Of a stretch of DNA of 34,743 nucleotides, positions 32,501 through 34,743 are shown piece by piece. Every line of letters begins with the position of its first letter. The first letter of the stretch is position 1. A model generated the notes under the pieces. That model was not told the origin of the DNA. It saw only the letters and a list, made by a program, of their open reading frames with translations, and did not search any database. The position numbers and the translations under genes were made by a program. Source of the DNA: Diplodia intermedia (taxonomy: Eukaryota > Ascomycota > Dothideomycetes > Botryosphaeriales > Botryosphaeriaceae); assembly GCA_021495925.1 (NCBI GenBank), contig JAKEKT010000172.1:1-34743 (forward strand), written 5' to 3'.

Positions 32501-32941
32501 TAAAGATATAAAGAAGTTAACAAAATAAAAATAGCAGTATTAAGGTAAAAGCATATATGCTACTTTTTTCTTTCGAAAAAAGATGGACTATATCTTCACA
32601 TATTTAAATATATAGTATTAATAATATATGTCTTACGTGTAGTCTCTGAGGATCCTAATCATAATTAAAATTAAATTACTTTAGTTTCCTGCTGGTTGCC
32701 CTTTTAGACTTAATGTTATCACTAATTGAACACAGAAGTCATTTAGGATGTTCCAGCATATAGTAAGATTTTATAGCAACCCATTAATTGCTAAAGTTAC
32801 ACCAGTTACTATTTGTATAATTAAACAAACACCTAATAAAGAACCAAAATTTCATAAATAACTAATATTAGAAGGTTGAGGTGAGTCAATCACATATGAA
32901 TTAACCATTTTTAATAAAGGATGGCTTTTTAAAATTCTCAT
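5047..32941 (-). CDS. cob: apocytochrome b (cob), 15 exons, 14 introns
   Basis: Haem-binding membrane subunit of respiratory complex III (ubiquinol-cytochrome c reductase) in the inner mitochondrial membrane. Exons (from 5'): 32941-32787, 30565-30520, 28877-28832, 26167-26137, 21586-21507, 19006-18987, 17495-17481, 14757-14722, 12692-12685, 12286-12234, 11906-11835, 10243-10187, 7901-7742, 5833-5790, 5588-5047. They sum to 1,365 nt and stay in one frame. Family landmarks appear in order: SPQPSNISYLWNFGS, HIGRGLYYGSYRAP, GYVLPYGQMSLWG, NRFFSLHFVLPF, SGNYDRLPFAPYF, the quinol-site region PPAIVPEW and IQFRPLSK. TGA must encode Trp. With exon 15 the product is 454 aa, about 60 residues longer than normal because of a Lys-rich tail; with the alternative exon at 5031-4670 it is 394 aa. 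All introns must be removed; several intron ORFs are fused in frame to upstream exons. Confidence 0.95.
5589..5789 (-). mobile_element. cob intron 14, short group I intron without ORF (201 nt)
   Basis: The 5' exon GAGTGAT pairs with GTCACTT just inside the intron, giving the U.G splice pair; the intron ends in G at 5589. The core motifs (AGTTCCTAAT, CAGCAGGAAACC, TTCAGAGACTATACG, AAGATATAGTCCAACC) are shared with introns 1, 2 and 9. A second valid 3' site at 5032 would make it 758 nt with exon 15 as its internal ORF. Confidence 0.85.
5790..5833 (-). CDS. cob: cob exon 14 (44 nt)
   Basis: Encodes (M)ANPMQTPPAIVPEW(Y), the quinol-binding PEW(Y) segment. The Trp codon is TGA, which helps fix the genetic code. 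Bounded by terminal G of i13 at 5834 and the U.G pair of i14. Confidence 0.95.
5834..7741 (-). mobile_element. cob intron 13, group I, with LAGLIDADG ORF
   Basis: The 5' exon GTAAT pairs with GTTAC inside the intron; terminal G at 5834. The core (GGGAAGTCCCTAAAGC; GTGGTACGG; GGTAATCCGCAGCCAAG; GTTCATCGACTAG) is at the 5' end (about 7400-7740), with the ORF downstream. A GC-rich insertion (gcgcgctagcgcgc and flanking runs) lies at 5875-5930 between the ORF stop and the 3' splice site. Confidence 0.85.
5979..7292 (-). CDS. LAGLIDADG homing endonuclease/maturase in cob i13
   Basis: In code 4 the frame is open from 7397 to TAA 5979-5981; I chose the first ATG (7292), though the homologous part may begin upstream with a non-ATG start. 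Two LAGLIDADG motifs are visible: ANGFWQAEGYIGGIF near 7150 and IFGFFLGDGTLHL near 6630, each with an acidic residue in place. The linker contains a long alpha-helical-looking stretch, and a CSTCGG cysteine pair lies near the C-terminus. It is free-standing inside the intron, separated from exon 13 by the ribozyme core. No internal stops, so it may be active; double-strand cleavage of intronless cob or splicing assistance are the usual roles of the family. Confidence 0.85.
7742..7901 (-). CDS. cob: cob exon 13 (160 nt)
   Basis: Encodes (S)GNPLGVSGNYDRLPFAPYF … LGDSENYV(M). Exact frame: two bases finishing Ser, 52 codons, two bases of Met. Boundaries agree with terminal G at 7902 and the i13 U.G pair at 7742. 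Confidence 0.95.
7902..10186 (-). mobile_element. cob intron 12, group I, with fused double LAGLIDADG ORF
   Basis: The 5' exon GGGT pairs with GCCC inside the intron; terminal G at 7902. The core at about 7903-8060 has AGACTGGGTCACTGGTGGG and GCTTAATGTACAGTCG, a signature shared with introns 6, 7 and 8. Between the core and the ORF (8060-8486) I see only AT-rich filler. Confidence 0.85.
8487..10186 (-). CDS. fused LAGLIDADG_2 + LAGLIDADG_1 endonuclease, in frame with cob exon 12
   Basis: Open in code 4 from cob exon 12 (…LHDSAG-WLFTGP) to TAG 8487-8489, about 566 intronic codons with no break. The first half is a LAGLIDADG_2-type protein (GPHNQDVISLLVGSLLGDG near 10031-10065; LALAIWIMDDG near 9725). 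The second half is a separate LAGLIDADG_1-type protein (LNPWFITGFSDAES near 9360; NPYWIVGFASGEGCFF near 8885). All four motifs keep their acidic residue. The junction (YHTLSPSAKLNPWF) has no stop. Either domain could be the present homing enzyme, the other acting as maturase; proteolysis of a cob-fused precursor is usual for such ORFs. Confidence 0.85.
10187..10243 (-). CDS. cob: cob exon 12 (57 nt)
   Basis: Encodes (F)VLAALALMHLIALHDSAG(S), containing one of the conserved haem-ligand His regions. Terminal G of i11 at 10244; U.G pair of i12 at 10187. Confidence 0.95.
10307..11227 (-). CDS. LAGLIDADG endonuclease/maturase in cob i11 (306 aa)
   Basis: ATG at 11227 follows a TAG in the same frame, so this is a free-standing intron ORF of 306 residues ending at TAA 10307-10309. 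An N-terminal hydrophobic stretch (YICTYVSIFFLFGLVTF) precedes motif 1 (FLSFLMGIIDGDGYI, near 11020); motif 2 is WFVGFVIAEGSFFI or close (near 10620). Between them is the family's LFLENGLYFLTENRINQY block. It is similar in layout to the first ORF of intron 8. The hydrophobic N-terminus may be a leftover or a membrane anchor. No internal break. Confidence 0.85.
11330..11481. repeat. GC-flanked palindromic insertion in intron 11
   Basis: cctagcccc at 11331 is inverted by ggggctagg near 11473. Inside are a cctccgaaggagg hairpin with GAA loop and an AT-rich inverted core (ctgctttttat … ataaaaagca). Confidence 0.6.
11492..11540. repeat. perfect 23-bp inverted repeat with 3-nt loop
   Basis: Left arm 11492-11514 and right arm 11518-11540 are exact reverse complements, with loop tct. 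Sits in intron 11 outside the recognisable core. Confidence 0.95.
11835..11906 (-). CDS. cob: cob exon 11 (72 nt)
   Basis: Encodes (F)IWGGFSVNNATLNRFFSLHFVLP(F) with TGA for Trp. Exact frame of 23 codons plus split codons. Confidence 0.95.
11907..12233 (-). mobile_element. cob intron 10, group I without ORF (327 nt)
   Basis: The 5' exon GAGT pairs with GCTC; terminal G at 11907. Core motif GCGTTCAACGACTAACAAG near 12085-12105 resembles introns 4, 11 and 13. No open frame of note. Confidence 0.8.
12234..12286 (-). CDS. cob: cob exon 10 (53 nt)
   Basis: Encodes (V)ITNLMSAIPWVGQDIVE(F), with TGA for Trp. Confidence 0.95.
12287..12684 (-). mobile_element. cob intron 9, group I without ORF (398 nt)
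   Basis: The 5' exon ACAGT pairs with GCTGT; terminal G at 12287. The core (CAGCAGGAAACC; GTCCTCAGAGACTACATG; GATATAGTCCGAACC) matches introns 1, 2 and 14. Confidence 0.8.
12685..12692 (-). CDS. cob: cob exon 9, 8-nt micro-exon
   Basis: GCAACAGT encodes Ala, Thr and the first two bases of Val, exactly filling the gap between SLWG (exon 8) and VITNL (exon 10). It is preceded by a terminal-G intron end (AAGATTTG) and paired in P1 of intron 9 (ACAGT/GCTGT). Confidence 0.9.
13083..13844 (-). CDS. LAGLIDADG_2 protein with both catalytic acids replaced (cob i8, second ORF)
   Basis: ATG 13844 to TAA 13083-13085, 253 residues in code 4, no breaks. It is a LAGLIDADG_2 protein: GPHNWDILSIIFGSLLGKGE (near 13625-13680) and LALAIWVMDSGVKSS (near 13315), with the usual C-terminal IPKESM and IIPEMKYKL. 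Related ORFs in this window read GDG and MDDG; here the acids are Lys (GKG) and Ser (DSG), so DNA cleavage is not expected although the frame is open. A maturase role is a possible reason for its preservation (inference). The N-terminus is hydrophobic (FLIGLFSFLLFIDSCMFIV). It starts 55 nt after the first ORF stops. Confidence 0.8.
13900..14721 (-). CDS. LAGLIDADG endonuclease in frame with cob exon 8 (cob i8, first ORF)
   Basis: Reads on in frame from cob exon 8 (SLWG-KDIFY) to TAA 13900-13902, 274 codons in code 4 without break; the first ATG is at 14697. Motif 1 FMSMFMGLVDGDGYI lies near 14640 and motif 2 NWLVGFTIAEGSFGI near 14215. Both keep their acid. The block DLYFLTKNRSNQ between the motifs parallels the intron 11 enzyme. 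Probably translated as an extension of the cob 5' exons, as is usual for exon-fused group I intron ORFs. Confidence 0.85.
14722..14757 (-). CDS. cob: cob exon 8 (36 nt)
   Basis: Exactly 12 codons: YVLPYGQMSLWG, Trp as TGA. Confidence 0.95.
14811..16118 (-). CDS. LAGLIDADG ORF fused to an exon-8 mimic (cob i7)
   Basis: Begins right after the proximal 3' splice site. The first codons (C-V-L-P-D) mimic exon 8 (Y-V-L-P-Y), and the ORF stays open for 435 codons to TAG 14811-14813. If the intron is spliced at 16119 the ORF is in frame with cob exons 1-7. Motif 1 EWFSGFSEAESMFFI near 15955; motif 2 LLGFVEGDGTFCI near 15530; acids present. The C-terminus carries a NUMOD-like DNA-binding repeat (NVYDNGKLVEGSPFSSY … VISKKIDTDKLYKGRY), also seen in the intron 2 enzyme. 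No internal stop. Confidence 0.85.
16482..17123 (-). CDS. GIY-YIG homing endonuclease (cob i7)
   Basis: ATG 17123 to TAG 16482-16484, 213 aa. The GIY-YIG signature (GIYMIVN … DYYIGYA, then RF, SNH) is at the N-terminus, followed by NUMOD3-like (EKMREKAL) and NUMOD1-like (VVLYNINGTVYGEYSTILEAA) DNA-binding modules. The GIY half of the signature lies just before the ATG, so the true N-terminus may be upstream. The frame continues upstream into cob exon 7 through an N-terminal extension (17480-17178, with a transmembrane-like segment) but is closed by TAA at 17178-17180. So either translation starts internally or the exon-fused form is broken. Confidence 0.8.
17178..17480 (-). pseudogene. cob-fused N-terminal extension of the i7 GIY-YIG ORF, closed by TAA
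   Basis: About 100 codons in frame with exon 7 (TAFLG-YEHSPKWF …), including a hydrophobic segment (ISIFYAIILIIVYYTI) and an RRYST stretch typical of exon-fused GIY-YIG intron ORFs. A single TAA (17178-17180) separates it from the GIY-YIG domain in the same frame. Confidence 0.6.
17481..17495 (-). CDS. cob: cob exon 7 (15 nt)
   Basis: ACA GCT TTC CTG GGT = TAFLG, between MMA (exon 6) and YVLP (exon 8). Terminal G of i6 at 17496; GGGT/GCCC P1 of i7. Confidence 0.93.
17944..18010. repeat. dispersed AT repeat, copy 1
   Basis: About 67 nt (acttaacctttttt … tacatagaaaataa) essentially identical to 24119-24186. Both copies sit beside GC-rich hairpins, and each can fold on itself (ttttattttc / gaaaataaaa). 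Confidence 0.85.
18064..18106. repeat. dispersed 43-nt repeat, copy 2
   Basis: gaatttatc-ata-gataaattc hairpin followed by gtaacgaaaaaaaatattag; matches 1154-1196 with one mismatch in the loop. Confidence 0.85.
18225..18986 (-). pseudogene. LAGLIDADG_2 ORF in frame with cob exon 6, one premature stop (cob i6)
   Basis: Reads in frame from cob exon 6 (LMMA-IFCRF) to TAG 18225-18227 except for one TAA at 18690-18692 after FYNNGYC. Motif 1 is VGPHNKEILSIIVGGMLGDF, where the family's GDG is GDF; motif 2 is LAHWVMQDGHR. The C-terminal YIGKKDF … YIVPEMEYKI block is intact. The protein on both sides of the stop remains recognisable, so decay is recent. The intron may now depend on another maturase in the window. 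Confidence 0.8.
18987..19006 (-). CDS. cob: cob exon 6 (20 nt)
   Basis: Completes ATA and encodes LILMMA, joining TV-I (exon 5) to TAFLG (exon 7). Lies directly after the group II end CCCTAC. Confidence 0.93.
19153..21506 (-). CDS. group II intron reverse transcriptase/maturase with HNH domain (cob i5), RT finger block altered
   Basis: Open in code 4 from cob exon 5 (GTV-SAPKGRYNEG) to TAA 19153-19155, 784 codons with no stop. RT blocks are visible: GFRPNRSIHSAL, DITKCFDSIPH, GTPQGSVLSPLLCN, the catalytic RYADD near residue 477, and LGLELN-like GLELNVDKT. Maturase domain X follows, then an HNH/zinc module (CVLCG, EMHHLR, LCQYHH, from about residue 713). The block before REKIIQKAL, which in the intron 3 enzyme reads SASRKVLIPKANGGTRPL, is replaced by a shorter stretch encoded by GC-rich hairpin DNA (20660-20703) that is also found at 24066-24103. 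This probably cripples reverse transcription, though domain X is intact. Confidence 0.88.
20660..20703. repeat. GC hairpin element inside the i5 RT ORF
   Basis: agtccc-gaa-gggact hairpin, then gggactgtcccc and ctgaagggacctt blocks 25 nt apart. The same two blocks at the same spacing occur at 24066-24103. Confidence 0.8.
21507..21586 (-). CDS. cob: cob exon 5 (80 nt)
   Basis: Encodes (V)YLHIGRGLYYGSYRAP … WAIGTV(I), with TGA for Trp; contains a conserved haem-ligand His region. Confidence 0.95.
22340..22640 (-). other. possible remnant of another group II intron 3' end
   Basis: GGAGGGTAACCAATCC at about 22395-22380 matches the unusual domain V/VI linker of introns 3 and 5. The domain V stem itself is not intact, so this is only a suggestion of a third related copy inside the nested intron. 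Confidence 0.3.
22716..22874 (-). CDS. 52-aa ORF with one membrane segment, unknown
   Basis: ATG 22874 to TAA 22716-22718. A hydrophobic core (LINLLIIFFANYLLLGLAVL) is followed by a basic tail (KFSKGRINLKHKKKRM). No family recognised. It lies in the nested group II intron between the group I fragment and domain V; it may be chance. Confidence 0.25.
   Translation of the reverse strand: MATIHLVYALINLLIIFFANYLLLGLAVLVVTDIWFKFSKGRINLKHKKKRM
22940..23215 (-). pseudogene. group I intron fragment with start of a LAGLIDADG ORF
   Basis: Carries the 5' half of a group I core (GAGCCAAACTCCGGGGAAGC at about 23213-23190; GGGTATGG near 23130; GGTAATCGCGGATC near 23085), then an ORF start typical of group I intron LAGLIDADG proteins (EQRVDGS … LDFVRCTLVAIKVVFE) closed by TAG. 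No matching 3' half follows. It is a broken intron inside the nested group II intron. Confidence 0.7.
23227..23355 (+). pseudogene. atp9: atp9 fragment on the opposite strand
   Basis: Encodes 43 residues of ATP synthase subunit c (proteolipid of the FO ring): AAKIIDTGLATTGLIGAGVG … FGALILGVAKNPRLR-CKLF. It lacks a start codon and everything after the polar loop, including the second membrane helix with the proton-carrying acid, and ends in unrelated sequence (LRINKKKVIYL). The polar-loop sequence is also changed (RLRCK for the usual SLRGQ-like motif). It is antisense to cob and abuts the group I fragment. It is a captured, non-functional piece; a complete atp9 should exist elsewhere. Confidence 0.85.
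24066..24230. repeat. hairpin cluster at the edge of the nested intron
   Basis: gggactgtcccc … ctgaagggacctt (24066-24103) matches the element in the i5 RT ORF. It is followed by the dispersed AT repeat copy 2 (24119-24186) and ggggacagtc (24217-24227), the inverse of the opening block, so the whole unit is a large inverted repeat inserted in the P8 loop. Confidence 0.75.
24555..26136 (-). CDS. LAGLIDADG endonuclease in frame with cob exon 4, with GC-rich in-frame insertions (cob i4)
   Basis: Reads from cob exon 4 (FFFL-VEIWEF) to TAA 24555-24557, 527 codons in code 4 without break. Motif 1 EWFVGFVDAEGCFFI at about residues 75-90; motif 2 YWFLGFVEGDGYFSV at about 249-262. The C-terminus resembles a NUMOD-type module (VLDENGVLVYDFSSIKEC … NRKLENGSF). 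Three GC-rich hairpin insertions (about residues 48-64, 181-214 and 398-420) add Gly/Pro/Ser-rich segments not seen in related enzymes, yet preserve the frame. Both catalytic acids are present, so activity is possible if the insertions sit in loops. Confidence 0.85.
24893..24952. repeat. GC hairpins in i4 ORF (third insertion)
   Basis: ccctctctctcc, loop ggaa, ggagagagaggg, followed by a C-run/G-run hairpin. Translated in frame as part of the endonuclease ORF. Confidence 0.8.
25502..25610. repeat. GC hairpins in i4 ORF (second insertion)
   Basis: ggggatcc-gaa-ggatcccc (25502-25520) and cccgccacttg-ctacg-caagtggcggg (25545-25571). The second is homologous to 1266-1294 with paired (compensatory) changes in both arms. 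Confidence 0.85.
25952..25997. repeat. GC hairpins in i4 ORF (first insertion)
   Basis: acccccc-gaa-ggggggt followed by an inverted pair of C/G runs (accacccgggggg / ccccccgggt). Translated in frame as Gly/Pro-rich sequence. Confidence 0.8.
26137..26167 (-). CDS. cob: cob exon 4 (31 nt)
   Basis: Encodes (A)NTASAFFFL(V), directly after the group II end CCCTAC of intron 3. Confidence 0.95.
26168..28831 (-). mobile_element. cob intron 3, group II intron with intact RT ORF (2664 nt)
   Basis: 5' end GTGCGCC at 28831. Domain V at 26233-26200, domain VI ending CCACTGACCCTAC at 26168. The ORF starts at the 5' splice site in frame with the exon. The 3' about 60 nt are nearly identical to intron 5. 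Confidence 0.92.
26442..28831 (-). CDS. group II intron reverse transcriptase/maturase with HNH endonuclease (cob i3), intact
   Basis: Open in code 4 from cob exon 3 (RYLH-GAPWDGYLG) to TAG 26442-26444, 796 codons. RT blocks in order: GVDKKTLDGL, SRKVLIPKANGGTRPL, PRDKIVQKAIALVLE, FGFRPKRSVHMAL, INGDISQCFPSIPH, VGTPQGSVVSP, catalytic RYADD near residue 473, LGLELNMEKT. Domain X follows, then an HNH module with zinc ligands (CAIC about 713, EMHHVRK about 725, LCRYHH near the end). All parts for splicing and retrohoming are present, unlike its intron 5 relative. Trp is often TGA, confirming mitochondrial translation. Confidence 0.92.
28832..28877 (-). CDS. cob: cob exon 3 (46 nt)
   Basis: Encodes IMRDVNNGWLIRYLH(A), Trp as TGA. 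Confidence 0.95.
28878..30519 (-). mobile_element. cob intron 2, group I, with LAGLIDADG ORF
   Basis: The 5' exon GAGCAT pairs with GTGCTC; terminal G at 28878. The core at the 5' end (about 30340-30519: CAGCAGGAACC; TTCAGAGACTATACG; GATGATATAGTCC) matches introns 1, 9 and 14. Confidence 0.88.
28909..30273 (-). CDS. LAGLIDADG endonuclease/maturase (cob i2, 454 aa)
   Basis: ATG 30273 to TAG 28909-28911, uninterrupted in code 4; a TAA upstream in the same frame rules out fusion to exon 2. Motif 1 LFWFSGFTDGEGNFLI near 30110; motif 2 NWFIGFLEGEGTFGI near 29680; acids present. The C-terminal 70 residues form a NUMOD-like module (VYIYKDKQLVKGSPFGTFSAA … YIDTNRLYKKEYIF), shared with the intron 7 LAGLIDADG protein. 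It looks intact and potentially active. Confidence 0.88.
30520..30565 (-). CDS. cob: cob exon 2 (46 nt)
   Basis: Encodes (M)HYNPSVLEAFNSVEH. Confidence 0.95.
30605..31505 (-). pseudogene. second LAGLIDADG ORF of cob i1, decayed
   Basis: Runs to TAG 30605-30607. The first motif is damaged (LNPRQKSRDAEGSFS, where the family has a W-x-x-GF-x-DAEG pattern), and TAA at 31202-31204 splits the ORF. The second half (NPFWISGFAAGEGSFTYF near 30990, then DYPLAGHKDLQYFAW) is well preserved from about 31126. It is not in frame with exon 1. Confidence 0.75.
31508..32442 (-). pseudogene. first LAGLIDADG ORF of cob i1, frameshifted
   Basis: From ATG 32442 (frame open somewhat further up) the protein carries motif 1 NPWWVTGFSDGESTF near 32385 and runs to TAA at 31969-31971 beside a seven-A run. 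It continues in the next frame with motif 2 (NWISGFSCGESCFDV near 31900), then meets a TAA near 31610 and a shift at the A run near 31580 before ending at 31508. The protein is otherwise complete, so this is a recently dead bipartite enzyme, or partly homopolymer read error. Confidence 0.75.
32787..32941 (-). CDS. cob: cob exon 1 (155 nt), start of cob
   Basis: ATG at 32941-32939 opens MRILKSHPLLKMVNSYVID, then the conserved SPQPSNISYLWNFGSLLG and VTGVTLA(M). The start fits the family length. Confidence 0.95.
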
Positions 32942-33416
32942 TTTATTGTATAATAAGATCTAATTTTCTTTCTAGAAATCTTTTTGGTCTTTTTTTCCAG
33001 CTTCATTTTATTGAAGCTGGAAAAAAAAGTTTTTTTTAACTCTAGTTGGCTAAGATTGCCCTTTATTTATTATATATGTATATTTAATACTAACACCAGG
33101 CTTTAGATAATAATTTACCCTTCTCCTAGCAATATATATTTTATATGATTGCAATAAAAATAAATGGCAATATATATTTTATATGATTGCAATAAATGCA
33201 GTTATACCTGACACCTTTAGATTTTTTTATATGTTTTTTGCTTGGGATTATTTTTTTTTGTTGGCTGTTCGGACAAAAATTAGTACGCCAAACCCCTTCA
33301 ATGAAAAAAAAAATTAGCCAAGAAAAAAAAAGGACAAAGTTCTCGCTTGACTTGCGAGTCAAGAAAAATAGAATGAATACTTAAAATAATAACTATTATA
33401 CCTTATACATAAACAT
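32942..33416. other. cob upstream spacer with hairpins and a direct repeat
   Basis: No gene. It holds a perfect 15-bp inverted repeat (32991-33005 and 33012-33026, loop ttttat) about 50 nt upstream of the cob ATG, a 30-nt direct repeat (33129-33158 and 33167-33196, gcaatatatatttt…gcaataaa), and a small hairpin cttgact-tgcg-agtcaag at 33346-33363. The long hairpin could mark the 5' end or a processing site of cob mRNA. Confidence 0.7.
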
Positions 33417-34535
33417 TTAGATGTGCGGGTAAGAACTAACCAAGGCATCGAAGATAGCCTTTTTAGAGGCTAAAAGACTAGAAAATTCAGAATTAGGTTG
33501 TTCTATTTGATATGCACTCTCAAATAGTAATTCTAATTCATGAACTCTATCATGGATTAAAGAATTTATTAAATCCATTGTGTTACTTAAACGCTGAGCT
33601 AGCTCAGCGTCCATATCAGCTGGGACATCGAAGGATAAATCCCCATTAACATCTTGAATTACATTAATATTATTAGTGATAATCAAGTTGTTAAATCTAT
33701 CTATAAACCCTCTAATTTGTGAAAGAAACCTATCTATATCACGAAATAAATTATTGGTTTCTCCCTGCACAGAATTGTTTACGCTGGACATATAAATAGA
33801 AATATATCTTAGATGTGATGAGTATAAATTACCTATATAATCATAAAAGGAATAAGCTGAATTTTTTATATAAGGTAAAGATCTAGCTTTTTGCTTACTT
33901 AATAATATATAATTTGGACTTATTTTGCTTAAATTAACTTTATCTAAGGCGTATCTAGAACAATTAATACTTTTAGAAAAGGTATCTTTAAATTTGACTA
34001 TTTTTAATTTAAAATAGTCAGATATACTAGATTTAGATATACAGCTAAGATTAGGAATTATGCTAGGTAGACTAGATAATAATGCATGTAATCTTTGACC
34101 AACTAGTCATATTATACCTGCAAGTGATAGCTTAAACAAAGGGTGGCTGATATGGACAAGTATTCAACGGCTATAATCTGAAATATGTGGTCAGTTATGC
34201 GGTACAAACTGAGACCCTTGTAATGCTCTCTCTGATAAATTATTAGCAAATCTACTAAAGTCCACTATTTTCAGATCAGAATTATTCATTGTAGGTACTG
34301 CAACACCAGTACGGGAAGTAATTCTGTCAAATAATGAAGAAAGATCTCATTGAGGCATAATTAAATCTAAACCTAATTCAGGCATCTTAATATAGATATA
34401 AGATGTAGTAATAAGAATAAAAAAACTAGGGACCCCGTTAAAAAAAAAACCACTCTTTAGCATAGCTACGTCTTTAAAAGGCTTTGGTGGAGAAATAAAT
34501 TTTATTCTAGAAATATAATCATATAATTTAATCAT
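33417..34535 (-). CDS. intact 372-aa ORF of unknown function
   Basis: ATG 34535 to TAA 33417-33419, uninterrupted in code 4; at least one Trp codon is TGA, and a TAG lies upstream in the same frame. Residues 28-49 (SGFFFNGVPSFFILITTSYI) and about 133-147 (LFKLSLAGIIWLVGQ) are hydrophobic. The middle is Lys/Ser-rich. The last 120 residues are acidic and helix-forming (RDIDRFLSQIRGF, DMDAELAQRLSNTM, RVHELELLFESAY), suggesting a coiled coil. There is no LAGLIDADG, GIY-YIG, RT, polymerase or ribosomal-protein motif. It is on the same strand as cob, about 475 nt upstream. Its long open frame beside decayed ORFs suggests selection or recent arrival. An internal ATG at 33791 would leave only the acidic domain. 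Confidence 0.7.
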
Positions 34536-34743
34536 ATATAAACTTACATAGTCACATGTTTTTCTTGCTATCTTTTCCTACTTGTCTTAAGAAAAGCTAA
34601 CAGAAACTCGGTTAACAAGATAATAAATTTTAAATGTTTACAATAATACTATCTGTTATTCTTCTTAGCCCTCCTTCCCCCTTCAAGGCTTTATTAAATA
34701 AATCTAATCCTCCTACGAAGGGGGGGGGAGGTCCTTCCCCTTT
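34536..34743. other. spacer, nothing recognised
   Basis: AT-rich with a G run and ccttcccc blocks near the end (about 34665-34743); no ORF or tRNA fold seen. Confidence 0.4.

Larger units (their letters stand above)
30566..32786 (-). mobile_element. cob intron 1, group I, with two decayed LAGLIDADG ORFs
   Basis: The 5' exon GCAAT pairs with GTTGC; terminal G at 30566. The core at 32580-32786 (CAGCAGGAAACT; GGATCCTCAGAGACTACACG; GATATAGTCCATC) matches introns 2, 9 and 14. Confidence 0.88.

Noticed and set aside
33129..33196. CRISPR-like array
   Set aside because: Only two direct repeats with an 8-nt spacer, in a mitochondrial genome.

Overview
The window is part of a filamentous ascomycete (Pezizomycotina-type) mitochondrial genome. 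It is AT-rich, TGA must be read as Trp (genetic code 4), a highly conserved apocytochrome b is recoverable, and group I and group II introns carry LAGLIDADG, GIY-YIG and reverse-transcriptase ORFs. Almost everything lies on the minus strand. I cannot name the species from sequence alone.

The central feature is one gene, cob, running from the ATG at 32941 down to 5047: 27,895 bp, of which 1,365 bp is exon (15 exons) and 26,530 bp is intron (14 introns). Every junction was placed by reading-frame continuity with the cytochrome b family. Twelve introns are group I, most with a visible U.G pair at the 5' splice site and all with a terminal G. Two (i3, i5) are group II introns with GTGCG 5' ends and near-identical domain V/VI 3' ends. 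Introns fall after coding positions 155, 201, 247, 278, 358, 378, 393, 429, 437, 490, 562, 619, 779 and 823. Exons are as short as 8, 15 and 20 nt.

Several introns are composite. i4 is a group I intron whose P8 loop holds a complete group II intron, which itself contains a decayed group I intron fragment and an opposite-strand fragment of atp9. i7 has two copies of its 3' splice site; the upstream copy is followed by a mimic of the next exon fused in frame to a LAGLIDADG ORF. i14 is followed by two different copies of the last cob exon, each with a proper 3' splice site: the first gives a 454-aa protein with an unusual tail, the second a normal 394-aa protein. i12 carries a four-motif fusion of two different LAGLIDADG enzymes. 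i8 carries two ORFs, one with both catalytic acids replaced. GC-rich hairpins, often with a GAA loop, have spread through intergenic DNA and even into ORFs without closing the frame.

Left of cob (1-4600) lie decayed ORFs of unknown identity: a roughly 560-codon pseudogene, a Ser-rich membrane-protein remnant, a tRNA-like remnant and two ORF ends sharing a PAPSTLR motif. Right of cob (upstream of its start) is a hairpin-rich spacer and an intact 372-aa ORF (34535-33417) that is neither a homing endonuclease nor a core mitochondrial gene I recognise. A plausible history is repeated invasion of cob by mobile introns, with co-transfer or duplication of exon sequence, followed by uneven decay.
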